A stretch of 54,685 nt of DNA. Source: Thermoanaerobacterales bacterium (lineage in GTDB: Bacteria; Bacillota; Desulfotomaculia; Desulfotomaculales; JASEER01). This document shows, one piece after another, positions 15,272 to 24,100 of this stretch. The notes beneath the pieces are model-generated. The model was not told where the DNA came from. It ran no database searches and worked only from the letters and a program-made list of their open reading frames with translations. Position 1 is the stretch's first letter. Every line of letters begins with the position of its first letter. The stretch is from contig JASEER010000013.1 of assembly GCA_030019475.1 (NCBI GenBank), forward strand, positions 1-54,685, read 5' to 3'. The translations under genes and the position numbers were made by a program.

Positions 15272-15457
15272 CTAGTCCACTTTACAGAATTTCCAATCTT
15301 CATGCGCACAGTTATTAATCGTCAGGCACTTGGTAAATACCACGTAGACAACCCGGTCAACGCAGCAGCATTCTTCATCCTTTGTGCCTCCGTTCGCTTC
15401 CCCGGGCGTCTGGCCGGCATCGCCTTCGATCAGCGTCCCGCTCTTCATCTCATCCAT
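15272..15457 (-). CDS. Cysteine-rich small protein, tandem copy 3
   Basis: A 61-residue paralogue, MDEMKSGTLIEGDAGQTPGE, then ECCCVDRVVYVVFTKC and TINNCAHEDWKFCKVD. It is nearly identical at the DNA level to the C-terminal part of copy 2, including the bases after the stop, so copies 2 and 3 come from a recent tandem duplication. The helical N-terminal part is missing; the upstream DNA still resembles that of copy 2 (ACTGG-x-AAA-x-AAGGAGGG) but no longer encodes it. It is the first gene of the three-gene run. Confidence 0.75.
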   Translation of the reverse strand: MDEMKSGTLIEGDAGQTPGEANGGTKDEECCCVDRVVYVVFTKCLTINNCAHEDWKFCKVD

Positions 15458-15558
15458 ACATAACCCTCCTTTTTTACCAGTGGCTTTACTGTATTACCAA
15501 GTTATGCTATCTGCATTCTATTGGTGCCGTTGTTACCAGCACCCCATAAAATTTTCAA

Positions 15559-15585
15559 AGGCAGCCTCTCCGGGGAGGGCTGCCT
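15559..15585 (-). terminator. Terminator upstream of the cysteine-rich genes
   Basis: AGGCAGCC (15559-15566) pairs with GGCTGCCT (15578-15585), with an inner CTCC/GGAG stem. On the minus strand it is followed by TTTGAAAATTTT. It would end transcription of the 136-residue gene and leave the cysteine-rich run with its own promoter in 15458-15558. Confidence 0.7.
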
Positions 15586-15637
15586 GGGGAAACTTTCACG
15601 CGGGCTCAGGGGTCCAGTAGGGAGAATTTTGGTTTTC

Positions 15638-16048
15638 TTAGGCAAGCTGGACGTTAAGCATCCGGTCCTGACACACCGTGACCGTGAACTCCACGTTCAG
15701 GACCGCGCCAATGGTCCCGTCCGTGAGGACGACGTCCGTCAAGGTCGGCGTATAGTCGACGATCGCCGGGACAGCCGGGCAGGGGTGAACACCCTCGGGC
15801 AAGGCTGCTGTTCCCGTGCCTTCGATATGGCAATAGTCATAGCCGGTGGCGAACTGGTATTCCAGCGAAAGGTGGTAGGAGAACTCAATCTGCGGATTCT
15901 CACCGAATATCGCCTCGGCACCGGTTATTACCACATGGAACTCATCCCCCAGGGCCACCGGTGCAAACTGGGGCGAACCGGTGATCGTATCGGAAAAGGT
16001 GACCGTTTGTTCAGTAACCACGTTAGCGCAAATCAATGCGCTGGCCAT
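15638..16048 (-). CDS. Hypothetical beta-rich protein
   Basis: A 136-residue protein of unknown function starting MASALICANVVTEQTVTF. Alternating hydrophobic strands (DEFHVVITGAEAIFG, IEFSYHLSLEYQFA, AVLNVEFTVTVCQDRMLNV) suggest a beta sandwich reminiscent of single DUF3794-like repeats, although I cannot confirm the family. ATG 16048 has AGGAGGT 8 bases upstream. The longer in-frame extension to 16114 lacks a site. Four cysteines are present. It lies between a zinc-ribbon gene and the cysteine-rich run. Confidence 0.65.
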   Translation of the reverse strand: MASALICANVVTEQTVTFSDTITGSPQFAPVALGDEFHVVITGAEAIFGENPQIEFSYHLSLEYQFATGYDYCHIEGTGTAALPEGVHPCPAVPAIVDYTPTLTDVVLTDGTIGAVLNVEFTVTVCQDRMLNVQLA

Positions 16049-16152
16049 ACCTTCCTGACCTCCTTTTAGTCTATTTTCCGATCCATGGTATGCCGGGGTA
16101 TCTTTGTTGGTCACTGTCGATCCATCCCTGGCGAACTGCCGACCATATCGCC

Positions 16153-16392
16153 CTATGCCTGTTTGTTCCTGATAACGTGCCCTTTTCGGACCAGGCCGGT
16201 CACATCCAATTGTATCCGCCGGGGCTCGGGCCGGCCCAACCCTTTTCGCGTAACCTTCAACAGCAGGTGGTCACCCTGGGGCAACACATTAAAGACCAGC
16301 CGGCAGCGGGGGCACATGATGGCCTCTTGCACACGCGACACCGGCCACACCGCCCCGCAGGGGCACTGCCACCTTACCTTTTGTTCAGCCAA
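16153..16392 (-). CDS. Small zinc-ribbon protein
   Basis: A 79-residue protein with CPCGAVWPVSRVQEAIMCPRC near the start (two CxC/CxxC knuckles 15 residues apart) and a basic C-terminal half. The TTG start at 16392 has GAGGTGA 6 bases upstream. The sequence pattern is that of a zinc ribbon; the partner (DNA, RNA or protein) is unknown. It sits downstream of yabG on the same strand, beyond a strong hairpin. Confidence 0.65.
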   Translation of the reverse strand: MAEQKVRWQCPCGAVWPVSRVQEAIMCPRCRLVFNVLPQGDHLLLKVTRKGLGRPEPRRIQLDVTGLVRKGHVIRNKQA

Positions 16393-16470
16393 TCGCTTTC
16401 ACCTCGCAACACAGGGTTCCAATACCTTTCCCGCCATGCTATGCACCGGCGGCCCCGGATGACCGCGAAA

Positions 16471-16508
16471 GGCCGGGCCTCCGGGTGACTTCTCCCGGGG
16501 GCCCGGCC
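16471..16508 (-). terminator. Hairpin downstream of yabG
   Basis: GGCCGGGC (16471-16478) pairs with GCCCGGCC (16501-16508), continued by CCGGG/CCCGG. On the minus strand only TTTCGCGG follows, so termination may be weak. Confidence 0.55.
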
Positions 16509-16535
16509 CGTTTCAACCTGGCGCGGGGCGTCCTC

Positions 16536-17393
16536 TCAGTAAGCCGAGCGCGGCGCCCCTATGCGGTGAAGGCCCCGCGTCTCAAGACCCCCGATTCCGG
16601 GGTAGCCGGTGATCGTCGCTTCAATGACTTCCTTTAAGCCGATGGACCGGTGCACCGGCGTGTAAGCCAGTTTTTCCACTATGAACACCGGGTCGAAGGC
16701 ATGGATCAGCACCCGCTCCGGCGAACTGGCGAAGTTCGCCCCCGCTTCCAGGATGGCCTCGTAGTAGGACTGGCAGGCACCGGCGAAGATCACCAGGTCG
16801 TCGAGGTTTTTTTCAAACCGCCGCGCCTCGCGCACCGCCTCCACGAAGTGGCGGGAGTTGCGGTAGTTATCCATGTTGCGGAAATCGGTCTTCCCCTTAG
16901 TGTAGGCGTCGTGGCCGGTCAGGACCAGGATGTTGGGACGGTGCTTCTCCAGCAGTCCGTACACTTCCTTGGGCTGTTTGTTCTCCGGGATGTGGTAGCC
17001 GTCGTGCGGAACACCCAGCTGCTTGTAGGTGGTCATGCATAGTTCCAGGTAATCAGGGTCCCCGTCCAGGTGAAGGACCTGCCCCGGAACGTCAAAGGTC
17101 GCCACGTCCTGCCGCGAAAGGCTGCGTATCTGTTCCTGCTCCCGCCTTTCAAAGCAGCGCTTGATCCTCTCACCCTGGTTGACCATGGTCTCCCGCCAGT
17201 GCGCGGCCACCACGTCCGGCGGCAGCTTTTCGAGGTCGTCGAGCGGTGCGTCGGCGATCAGGCGGACCAACAGGCCGCATAAAACGGCCATCACCCGGCC
17301 GTCGTCGTTCCGGTACAGTTCACGGACCTTAAAGTAAAGGTCCTTGTTATATGATTTACGGCCCACGATATCCCCGACCGCGATCTCGGGCAC
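16536..17393 (-). CDS. yabG: Sporulation-specific protease
   Basis: YabG is a sporulation peptidase that trims coat proteins (for example before transglutaminase cross-linking in Bacillus). The 285-residue length fits. Recognisable parts are the N-terminal IAVGDIVGRKSYNKDLYFKV, a central PNILVLTGHDAYTKGK with a candidate catalytic His, and VIFAGACQSYYEAILEAGAN with a candidate Cys. GTG 17393 has GGAGGAGGG 8 bases upstream. In Bacillus yabG lies next to rsmA/ksgA; here rsmA is 1.5 kb away with a glycosyltransferase and ykuK between, so the neighbourhood is partly kept. Confidence 0.95.
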   Translation of the reverse strand: MPEIAVGDIVGRKSYNKDLYFKVRELYRNDDGRVMAVLCGLLVRLIADAPLDDLEKLPPDVVAAHWRETMVNQGERIKRCFERREQEQIRSLSRQDVATFDVPGQVLHLDGDPDYLELCMTTYKQLGVPHDGYHIPENKQPKEVYGLLEKHRPNILVLTGHDAYTKGKTDFRNMDNYRNSRHFVEAVREARRFEKNLDDLVIFAGACQSYYEAILEAGANFASSPERVLIHAFDPVFIVEKLAYTPVHRSIGLKEVIEATITGYPGIGGLETRGLHRIGAPRSAY

Positions 17394-17489
17394 GCCTTTT
17401 CCCTCCTCCAGCCAGTGAAGTTAATTTTATCTTATGAGTGGAAGAGGGAATCGGCTCCCCGCCATATGATGAATTGGGAGGGGATGCCA

Positions 17490-18269
17490 TTGATCTGTGC
17501 CGTGATACCGGTACAAAACGAAGAGGCCGGCGTCGGGCGGGTGCTGGACCAGGTACTCGCGCAGCCCGTCGACCTGGTTATCCCGGTCCTTAACGGAAGC
17601 AGCGACCGTTCCCCTGAGATCATCCGGAATTATGCGGCGGACCCCCGGATAGCTCCCCTCGTCTTCCCTGTTCCTCTGGGCCTCGACATCCCCCGGGCCG
17701 TCGGCGCCGCCCGCGCCCGGGCCTTGAAGGCCTCGGCCGTCCTCTTCGTCGACGGCGATATGAGCGGGGATGTCGGACCGGCCCTCCGGGACCTGCTGGG
17801 GGCCGTCACCCGCGGCGGACTGGACCTCGCCCTCACCGACTGTTACCCGCCTGACGCCGCCGGACCGTCCTCGCCGCTGGCACGGACATTGCTCGACGTC
17901 CGCCGCCTTCTCAACCGCGCCCTGGGGCTCCCGGGCCTCGGCGGGGCATCCCCCTGCCATGGGCCGCACGCGGTCAGCGCCCGGTTCCTGGAGACGGTTC
18001 CCCTGGAGGCCCTCGCCGTGCCCCCGGTGGCCCTGGTCCGGTCCGCCCTCGCCGGCCTGGCGGTCGGGGTCGCCGCTTCCCTGCCCCACGCCGCCCTGGG
18101 TTCCCCCGACCGCGGCGAGGACCACGCCCTGAAGCTGGCCGAGACCATCATCGGCGACCACCTGGAGGCCTTTTGCGTCTTCTCGGGGAAAAAAAACAGA
18201 TCCCGCGTCCTCCGGGGCCTGACCTTTGACGGTTACGACTCCGAAAGGCGCAGGGATCTCCTGTTCTAG
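17490..18269 (+). CDS. Family 2 glycosyltransferase-like protein
   Basis: A 259-residue GT-A fold protein. The N terminus LICAVIPVQNEEAGVGRVL is the family-2 nucleotide-sugar binding start, and LFVDGDMSGDV contains the metal-binding DxD-like Asp residues. No membrane segment is seen, so it acts in the cytoplasm or at the inner membrane face. The second half is Ala/Leu/Pro-rich and less conserved. TTG 17490 best fits the GGGAGGGG site. ATG 17484 is only two bases from it, and upstream frames lack a site. It is divergent from yabG, so spore-envelope polysaccharide is possible, but the acceptor is unknown. Confidence 0.78.
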   Translation: MICAVIPVQNEEAGVGRVLDQVLAQPVDLVIPVLNGSSDRSPEIIRNYAADPRIAPLVFPVPLGLDIPRAVGAARARALKASAVLFVDGDMSGDVGPALRDLLGAVTRGGLDLALTDCYPPDAAGPSSPLARTLLDVRRLLNRALGLPGLGGASPCHGPHAVSARFLETVPLEALAVPPVALVRSALAGLAVGVAASLPHAALGSPDRGEDHALKLAETIIGDHLEAFCVFSGKKNRSRVLRGLTFDGYDSERRRDLLF

Positions 18270-18289
18270 GCCACCAGGGCCGAACGCAA

Positions 18290-18328
18290 AACCCCACCCC
18301 CGGACCGGCGCCTGAACAGGGTGGGGTT
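18290..18328. terminator. Convergent bidirectional terminator
   Basis: AACCCCACCC (18290-18299) pairs perfectly with GGGTGGGGTT (18319-18328). TTATTTGG follows on the plus strand and TTTTGCG on the minus strand. The right arm overlaps the ykuK stop codon. Confidence 0.8.
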
Positions 18329-18800
18329 ATTTGGTGTGGCGGTCGGCGACCGAGGAGGCGCCGTAGGCGTCAGGTTTGATCTTGGCCGCGAAACCACTGC
18401 CGGTAACCATCCCGACGACCTCGCGGATGAGTTCCTTCGTCTCTCCGTGGGACCCGACGTCGATATGGATCTCGACCTTGTGCTCGTCACCGCCGCGGCT
18501 GGCGAAGCTCCTGGCGACCATGCCCCCGATCTCGAGGCTCAAGGACGTCTCGAAGAAAATCTTCTGTCGCAGGCTCGTGATCTTGCGGTGCAGGCGCTTG
18601 CGGTAGAAGTAGCGCGCACCCTTGCCCAGGCGGTGGACAATGACGGCAGTGATGAAGTGGGTCCGGCCCTTCATCACCTGCGAGTCGGAGCCGATGATGA
18701 TCCGGTACTCCGACGTCGGCACGCCGGTGATGTAGTCCATCACCTCGTTCATCATCTCGTCGAAAGAGAGCCTGCCCTTGGTGGGACTTGTAAGGTACAT
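18327..18800 (-). CDS. RNase H-like protein, YkuK/DUF458 family
   Basis: A 157-residue protein beginning MYLTSPTKGRLSFDEMMNEV, the family hallmark, then EYRIIIGSDSQVMKG with the first strand and acidic residue of an RNase H fold, FITAVIVHRLGKGARYFYRKR, and VEIHIDVGSHGETKELI. YkuK proteins are found in spore-forming Firmicutes and are predicted nucleases, but no activity is established. ATG 18800 has GAGAGGGTG upstream. It lies between the glycosyltransferase and rsmA. Confidence 0.9.
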   Translation of the reverse strand: MYLTSPTKGRLSFDEMMNEVMDYITGVPTSEYRIIIGSDSQVMKGRTHFITAVIVHRLGKGARYFYRKRLHRKITSLRQKIFFETSLSLEIGGMVARSFASRGGDEHKVEIHIDVGSHGETKELIREVVGMVTGSGFAAKIKPDAYGASSVADRHTK

Positions 18801-18847
18801 CGCTTCAGCACCCTCTCTTTCTTATACAGGGCTGCCTGCCAATATCA

Positions 18848-19729
18848 TTATAACACCGCTTTCCCTCCTTGTAACGCAAACCACGCCCGGACCAGCCGGC
18901 CAAACTCCTCCAGGGAAAGCGTTTCGCCGCGGCGTCCGGGATCCAGGCCCTCCCGGCGCATCAGCCGCGCCCACGTTTCACGGCCGCCCAGGCCCGCCCC
19001 CTCCAGCGCCTTGGGCAGGACCTTCCGCCGTTGCCCGAAGGCCGCCCGGACCAGGCGGAAGAAAGCCGCGGGGTCGGGCACGTCCACCGCCGGGCGTGCC
19101 CGGCGGGCCAGGGCGACGACGGCCGAATCAACCGCCGGGGGCGGGAAGAAGCTCCCCGGCGACACCCGGCAGACCAGGGACGGCTCGGTGTAGAACTGCA
19201 CCAGGACGCTCAGGGCGCCGTAGGCCTTCGTCCCCGGGGAGGCGACCAGCCGTTCGGCGACCTCCTTCTGGACCATGACCACCGCGCGCCGGGGCGCCGG
19301 CGAGGCCTCCAGCAAACGGATGATGATCGGCGTGGTCACGTAATAGGGCAGGTTGGCCGCCACCTTGTACGGCCCTTCCAGGCCCCGCTCGCGCAACAGG
19401 GCACCGAAGTCGATCCGGGTGGCGTCGGCGGCGACCACTTCCACCCCCGGCCTGTCCCCCAGGGTCTCGGCCAGCACCGGCAGAAGGTCACGGTCCAGCT
19501 CCAGGGCGATGACCCGCGCGCCGGCGTCGGCCAGGCGCCGGGTAAGGGCCCCCAGCCCGGGACCGATCTCGATCACCGTCTCCCCCGGCCGCACATCCAC
19601 CGCCGCCACGACCTTGTCCAACACCCCGGCATTGACCAGGTAGTTCTGGCCGAGGGCCTTCTTCGGGCGCAGGCCGTGACGCGCCAGAAGGGCGCGTGCC
19701 CTGGTCGGCGACAGTACTTCGTCGGACAT
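18848..19729 (-). CDS. rsmA: 16S rRNA (adenine1518-N6/adenine1519-N6)-dimethyltransferase
   Basis: Dimethylates two adjacent adenines near the 3' end of 16S rRNA during 30S maturation (KsgA). The Rossmann SAM-binding motif TVIEIGPGLGALTRRL, the DATRIDFG segment and the catalytic NLPYYVTTPIIIRLL motif are all present, and the protein has 293 residues, the usual length. The substrate-binding N terminus is KKALGQNYLVNAGVLD. I chose ATG 19729, with GGGGG 8 bases upstream. A terminator-like hairpin lies 25 bases upstream in the leader, which suggests attenuation. Confidence 0.96.
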   Translation of the reverse strand: MSDEVLSPTRARALLARHGLRPKKALGQNYLVNAGVLDKVVAAVDVRPGETVIEIGPGLGALTRRLADAGARVIALELDRDLLPVLAETLGDRPGVEVVAADATRIDFGALLRERGLEGPYKVAANLPYYVTTPIIIRLLEASPAPRRAVVMVQKEVAERLVASPGTKAYGALSVLVQFYTEPSLVCRVSPGSFFPPPAVDSAVVALARRARPAVDVPDPAAFFRLVRAAFGQRRKVLPKALEGAGLGGRETWARLMRREGLDPGRRGETLSLEEFGRLVRAWFALQGGKAVL

Positions 19730-19742
19730 CAGCAAAACCCCC

Positions 19743-19770
19743 GTAAAGCAAAAACCGGGCCGCGCCCGGT
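19743..19770 (-). terminator. Intrinsic terminator in the rsmA leader (candidate attenuator)
   Basis: On the minus strand ACCGGGC-GCG-GCCCGGT (19754-19770) is followed by TTTTGCTTT and then, without a gap, the GGGGG ribosome site and ATG of rsmA. It lies about 90 bases after a predicted promoter. It might simply end yabE transcription, but its position between promoter and start favours a regulatory role. Confidence 0.65.
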
Positions 19771-19853
19771 ATCACCCCGCTTCAATCCGGTCATCCCCGT
19801 CCCCTTACAAACTCAGCAACCGAAAGCCCCGCTTGAATGATGACTTGCCGCAT

Positions 19854-19902
19854 GTCATATCCCCTTCGCTCTAGAAAAGTCAACCCGAGGATATTATATC
19901 CT
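19854..19902 (-). promoter_or_regulatory. Promoter of rsmA with adjacent palindrome
   Basis: TTGACT (19878-19883) and TATGAC (19854-19859) are 18 bases apart on the minus strand. AGGATATTATATCCT (19888-19902), a perfect 6+6 inverted repeat with a 3-base centre, lies just upstream of the -35 and may be an operator. Confidence 0.5.
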
Positions 19903-19931
19903 GTCGTGAATTCTATTGAAATGCCCCTGTT

Positions 19932-20939
19932 CTACTCCAAAACGTAGACCCGGACCTGCCTGACGCCCCACTGCAGGGCGGCATCCCGGGTGGTGAAGAA
20001 GACATCCACCGTTTGCCCCTTGACGGCCCCGCCGGTGTCCATGGCCCGGGCATAACCGTAGCCTTCGATGTATAGCCCGGTTCCCAGGGGGATCACTTGC
20101 GGGTCCACGGCCACGATGCCCGGCGCCGGGGCGACGCCGGTAGCGCAGTTGTTGCCGGTGTAGGTGTAGGCCGTGGCGCGCATGTCGCGGGCCTCCCGGA
20201 AGTGGATGATCCGGCCGCCGCGGGAGACCGTGCCGGCCACGCCCATCGCCACCACCTGATGCCGCGGAGCGCTCAGCGTACGCCGGTCAACCAGCCGCTC
20301 GTGGACGGGTTCCCCGTCGTGGCACACGATCTCCCACCGCTGCAGTTCCTCTCCGGTGCGTCCCGGGCGGATCACCTGGTAGAGCCCCCGCGCCAGGTGC
20401 CCGTCCGGGCGCCGGACGACGCGGTAGGGGACCGGCACCCGCCGTTCCTCAACCCTTAAGTCCACCCTGGTGACCTTGATCGTCATCCCCGCCCGCACCG
20501 GCGAGACCGAATCCGGTTCGACGAAGTCATACCGCCCCAGGGTAATGCCGCAGCCCCGGAGCACCTCGCCGACGCTCCCGGCCGCCGTCAGGAGGCGCCG
20601 CGTTTGCCCGTCAACCCGCACCGCGACCGGGACGGCGCGCAGAACCCTGATCCGGGCACCGTCCCGCAGTTTTTCCTCCGGCGCGGGGGAGACGGTGTCG
20701 TGGGGGCCCAGGCGCAGTCCGCACTCGGCCAACACTCCGGCCACGGTGTCCCGGTAGGTGACCACGCGCCACGAGCGGTCCCCGTCGGTGACCGTGACGT
20801 TCTTTTTCGCCCAAGCCCAGCCCGCCAGGCCCACCAACATTACGAGCAGCGCCGCCAGGGCCAAGGCCCGCGGCAGGAGGGTGCGCCGTTCGGGGTACCG
20901 CCGGCGGCCGGATACGCCCCTCGGGCGGACGCGCTTCAC
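19932..20939 (-). CDS. yabE: YabE-like cell wall protein: DUF348 x2, G5 and 3D domains
   Basis: A membrane-anchored cell wall hydrolase-type protein. After a basic start comes one membrane anchor (LALAALLVMLVGLAGWAWA), then two DUF348 repeats (VTVTDGDRSWRVVTYRDTV; VAVRVDGQTRRLL), a G5 domain (EERRVPVPYRVV ... GRTGEELQRWEIV) and a C-terminal 3D domain with its three Asp residues (MRATAYTYTGNNC, VAVDPQVIPLGT, ARAMDTGGAVKG). This is the layout of Bacillus YabE and Rpf-like lytic transglycosylases. The GTG at 20939 has AGGTG upstream; an in-frame GTG at 20990 or ATG at 20981 would add 14-17 residues but overlaps a possible promoter (TTGGAA-N17-CATATA). It lies upstream of rsmA. Confidence 0.93.
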   Translation of the reverse strand: MKRVRPRGVSGRRRYPERRTLLPRALALAALLVMLVGLAGWAWAKKNVTVTDGDRSWRVVTYRDTVAGVLAECGLRLGPHDTVSPAPEEKLRDGARIRVLRAVPVAVRVDGQTRRLLTAAGSVGEVLRGCGITLGRYDFVEPDSVSPVRAGMTIKVTRVDLRVEERRVPVPYRVVRRPDGHLARGLYQVIRPGRTGEELQRWEIVCHDGEPVHERLVDRRTLSAPRHQVVAMGVAGTVSRGGRIIHFREARDMRATAYTYTGNNCATGVAPAPGIVAVDPQVIPLGTGLYIEGYGYARAMDTGGAVKGQTVDVFFTTRDAALQWGVRQVRVYVLE

Positions 20940-21106
20940 CTTGCACCTGCTTGCCTGTATATGGCATACATACCATCCCATTCCAACCACCGGGAAGTGG
21001 ATTCCCCTTGGAAGGGCCGGTTTCCTGCCACAAAGGCGGGGTAATATGCTCGAACGGGCTCAATCGGACGCGACCGTCTGCAGCCCTTCGCGGGCGATGT
21101 CGAGCC

Positions 21107-24100
21107 TTAGGCTACCGTGAATCCGGCTGTGCTCCCCCTTTGCGTGGGCCGGACTTCGAGCCGGGCGCCGATGCGCTCCTTGAGTTCGGGCACGTGGGAG
21201 ATGATGCCGACCAGGCGCCCCCCGGCCTGCAGTTCCACGAGCGCCCGCATCGCCAGGTCCAGAGTCTCCGGGTCGAGGGTACCGAAACCTTCGTCGACAA
21301 AAATGGTGTCGAGGTGGATGCCCCCGCTGTACGCCTGAACCACGTCCGCCAAACCGAGGGCCAGGGAGAGCGAGGCCAGGAAGGTCTCCCCGCCCGACAG
21401 GGTGGTCACGTCGCGTTCCGTGCCGGTATAGGCGTCGTAGACCCTGAGGTCGAGGCCCCCGGCGCTCCGGCCGTCGCGGCGATCCACGGTCCGCAGCAGG
21501 TGGTAGCGCCCGCGGCTCATCAGCTTCAACCGCTGGGTGGCGGCCAGGGTCACGTCGTCGAGGAGGGCGCCGAGCACGAAGCGCTGGAAGGTCAGGCCGT
21601 AGGCGTTCTTGCCGTTGGCGACCTCGGCCAGGCGCCCGGCCACCGCATAACGCCGTTGAAGCAGATCCAACGTCTCTTCGAGGTCCCGTACCGCCGCCAG
21701 CCATCCGCTTTCGTTCTTGACCTGCGTCTCCAGGTTGGCCTGCTTCTTCACGAGCCCGTCCCGCGCCGCGTCCGCGGTGTCAAGGGCCGCCCGCAGCGCC
21801 CCCAGGTCCGGCTCCGCCAGCCCCGCCGCCGCGCGCTCCGCCTTCTCCAGCGCCCCCTGCGCCTTCTGGGTTTCCGTTTCAAAGGCCCTGATCTCCCGCT
21901 CCAGGGCCGCGACGTCTTCGGGGGCCTTCCGGGCCGCCGCGTAGGCGGCGAAGTCTGCAAACCCTTCGGCCTTCAGGCGCCTGGCGAAAGCGTCTTCTTC
22001 CTCCTGCACCCGGCGGGCGGCGTCTTCCCAAAACCTCTTGGCGCTCGCCAGGGCCGCCCGGGCGGCCGCCGTATCCCGCCCCGCATCCTCCGCCTCCCGG
22101 CGGGCCTCCTCCAGCGCCTCGGCCAGCCGCCGGCAAAGGTCCTCGGCCTCCGCCTGCGCCCGCTGTAAGGCCTCCGGGAGGCGCAGGTCGGCCGGCACGG
22201 CCTTCTCCCTCTCGCCCACCAAAGCACGGGCCGCCTGCCAGGCGTCGCGGGCCTCCCGGAGGCGGGCCTCGGTCTCCTGCAGTCCCTCTTCGGCCTCCGC
22301 CACCCGGCGCTTGAGCCCTGCGACTTCCTGCTCCAAGCCGGCCGCGGCCGCCGACGCCTGCCGGGCTCCCGCCAGCCGCCGGCGGAGGTCCTTCACCCGT
22401 TCATCCGGTTCCCCGGCCGCGGGGAGGCCGGCCTCGGCCAGCTCCTGCTCCAGGAGCCGGACCTGCCCCTCCAGGGACTCCTTCCGCCGCCCTATCTCGG
22501 CCAGCACCTCCCGGGCCCGGTCCCGTGCTTCTTCCGCCGCCGTCGCCCTTTGTTCCGCGGCCCGCACTTCATCCTCCGCCGGGACTTCGCCCGTCCGTTC
22601 GGCCGGCGCCGGGTGCTCCAGCGCGCCGCAAACCGGGCAGGGCCGCCCGGGTGTCAGCCGGGCGGCGAGGACCGCCGCCCGGCCGCGTATCCACGCCTCC
22701 TGTAAACGGGACAGCAGAGCCCTGGCCTGCCCGTAGGCCGTTTCCAGCGCCTCAAGCTTTCTGCGGGCGGCAACATCCCCGGCCCGGATTTCCTCAAGGG
22801 CGACCCGGTGCCGGTCCAGTTCGTTCCGGGCCTTCTGCACCTTCTCGGCGGCCTGTAGTTTGAGGGCCAGGACGTCGACCTGGTATGCCGCCTCCCGTGC
22901 CCTATCCCGTTCCTCCGTCTTCGTTTCCAGCAGGCGCCGGGCGGCATCAAGCTCGCGCGCGGCACCTTCCCGCGCGGCCGCCAGGGCCCGTCCGGCCTTT
23001 TCCCTGACCGTCAGGTCCCGGCGGGCCTCGTCCAGGGCCGCCACCCTGCCCTCCAGCTCCTTCAGGCGGGCCGCTTCCCGCTCGGCCGCCCGGCGGTCAT
23101 CCTTTCGCCCCTCTTCCCGCGCGAGGCGGGCGCGGGCCCGCTCCAGCCGTCCCTCCGCCTGGTCCAGGGCCGTCCCCGCCCGGATGAGGGCGGCGTGCGC
23201 CTCTTGCGCGTCCTCCCGCCGCGCCTGGAGGGTTTCCTCCAGCGGCGCCAGGAACTGCGCCCGGCGGGCCCGCTCCAGTTCCCGCCGCAGGCCTTCTACC
23301 GCCTCCCGGCGCGCCTCCAGCCGCCGGAGGGCCTCTTCAGCTTCCCGCTTCTCCCGCAGCCTGGTCGCCGCCTGTTCGCCGGCCTCCAGGGCCCTTTGCG
23401 CCGCCCCGGCCCTGTCCGCAGCCTCAAGGACCTCGCGCGCCAGTGCATCCAGCTCTTCAAGGTGCGCCGCCAACCTGGCCTCCAGCCCGGCCCGGTCCTC
23501 GGCTTTCGCCTCCTGGAGCAGCCATTCCCGCCGCTCCCGCACGCTCTTCAGTTCCAGCCCCAGCTTGTTGGCCTCCGCCTTGAGGGCCTCTTCCAGGCGC
23601 CGGTACAGCTGGGTGCGGAACAGGACCTCCAGGATCTTCTGCCGCTCCCGGGAGTCGGCCGCCAACAGGCGGCGGAACCGGCCCTGGGGGAGCACGACCA
23701 CCTGCCGGAACTGGTCGCTCTTAAAACCCAACAGCTTCTCCACCGCCTCCGTCACCCGGCTCCAGCCGGCGGCCAGGACGGTCCCCTCTTCCCCGTCCCC
23801 CGCGGAACCGGTCCGCGCCCACAGGACGGCGTCGGCGGGCGTCGTGGTCATCCCCTCGCCGCGGACCTTGGGGCGCTCCTGCTGCGGGCGGCGCCAGACG
23901 CGATAGGTGGCGCCCCCCAGGATGAAGTCGAAAGTGACCTCGGTGGTCACGGCGCGGTCGGCGTGGTGGCTGCGCATGTCCCGCCCGTCCCGCTCCGCCC
24001 CGCTGGTGTCGCCGTAGAGGGCGAAACAAATGGCGTCCAGGATGCTCGTTTTCCCGGCCCCCGTGGGGCCGTGGATGAGAAAGAGGGAATGGCCGCCGAG

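Noticed and set aside
14748-15457. RiPP precursor peptides in the cysteine-rich run
   Set aside because: The helix-then-Cys layout is suggestive, but no modifying enzyme, protease-transporter or recognisable leader family is adjacent. The radical SAM gene is 34 kb away.
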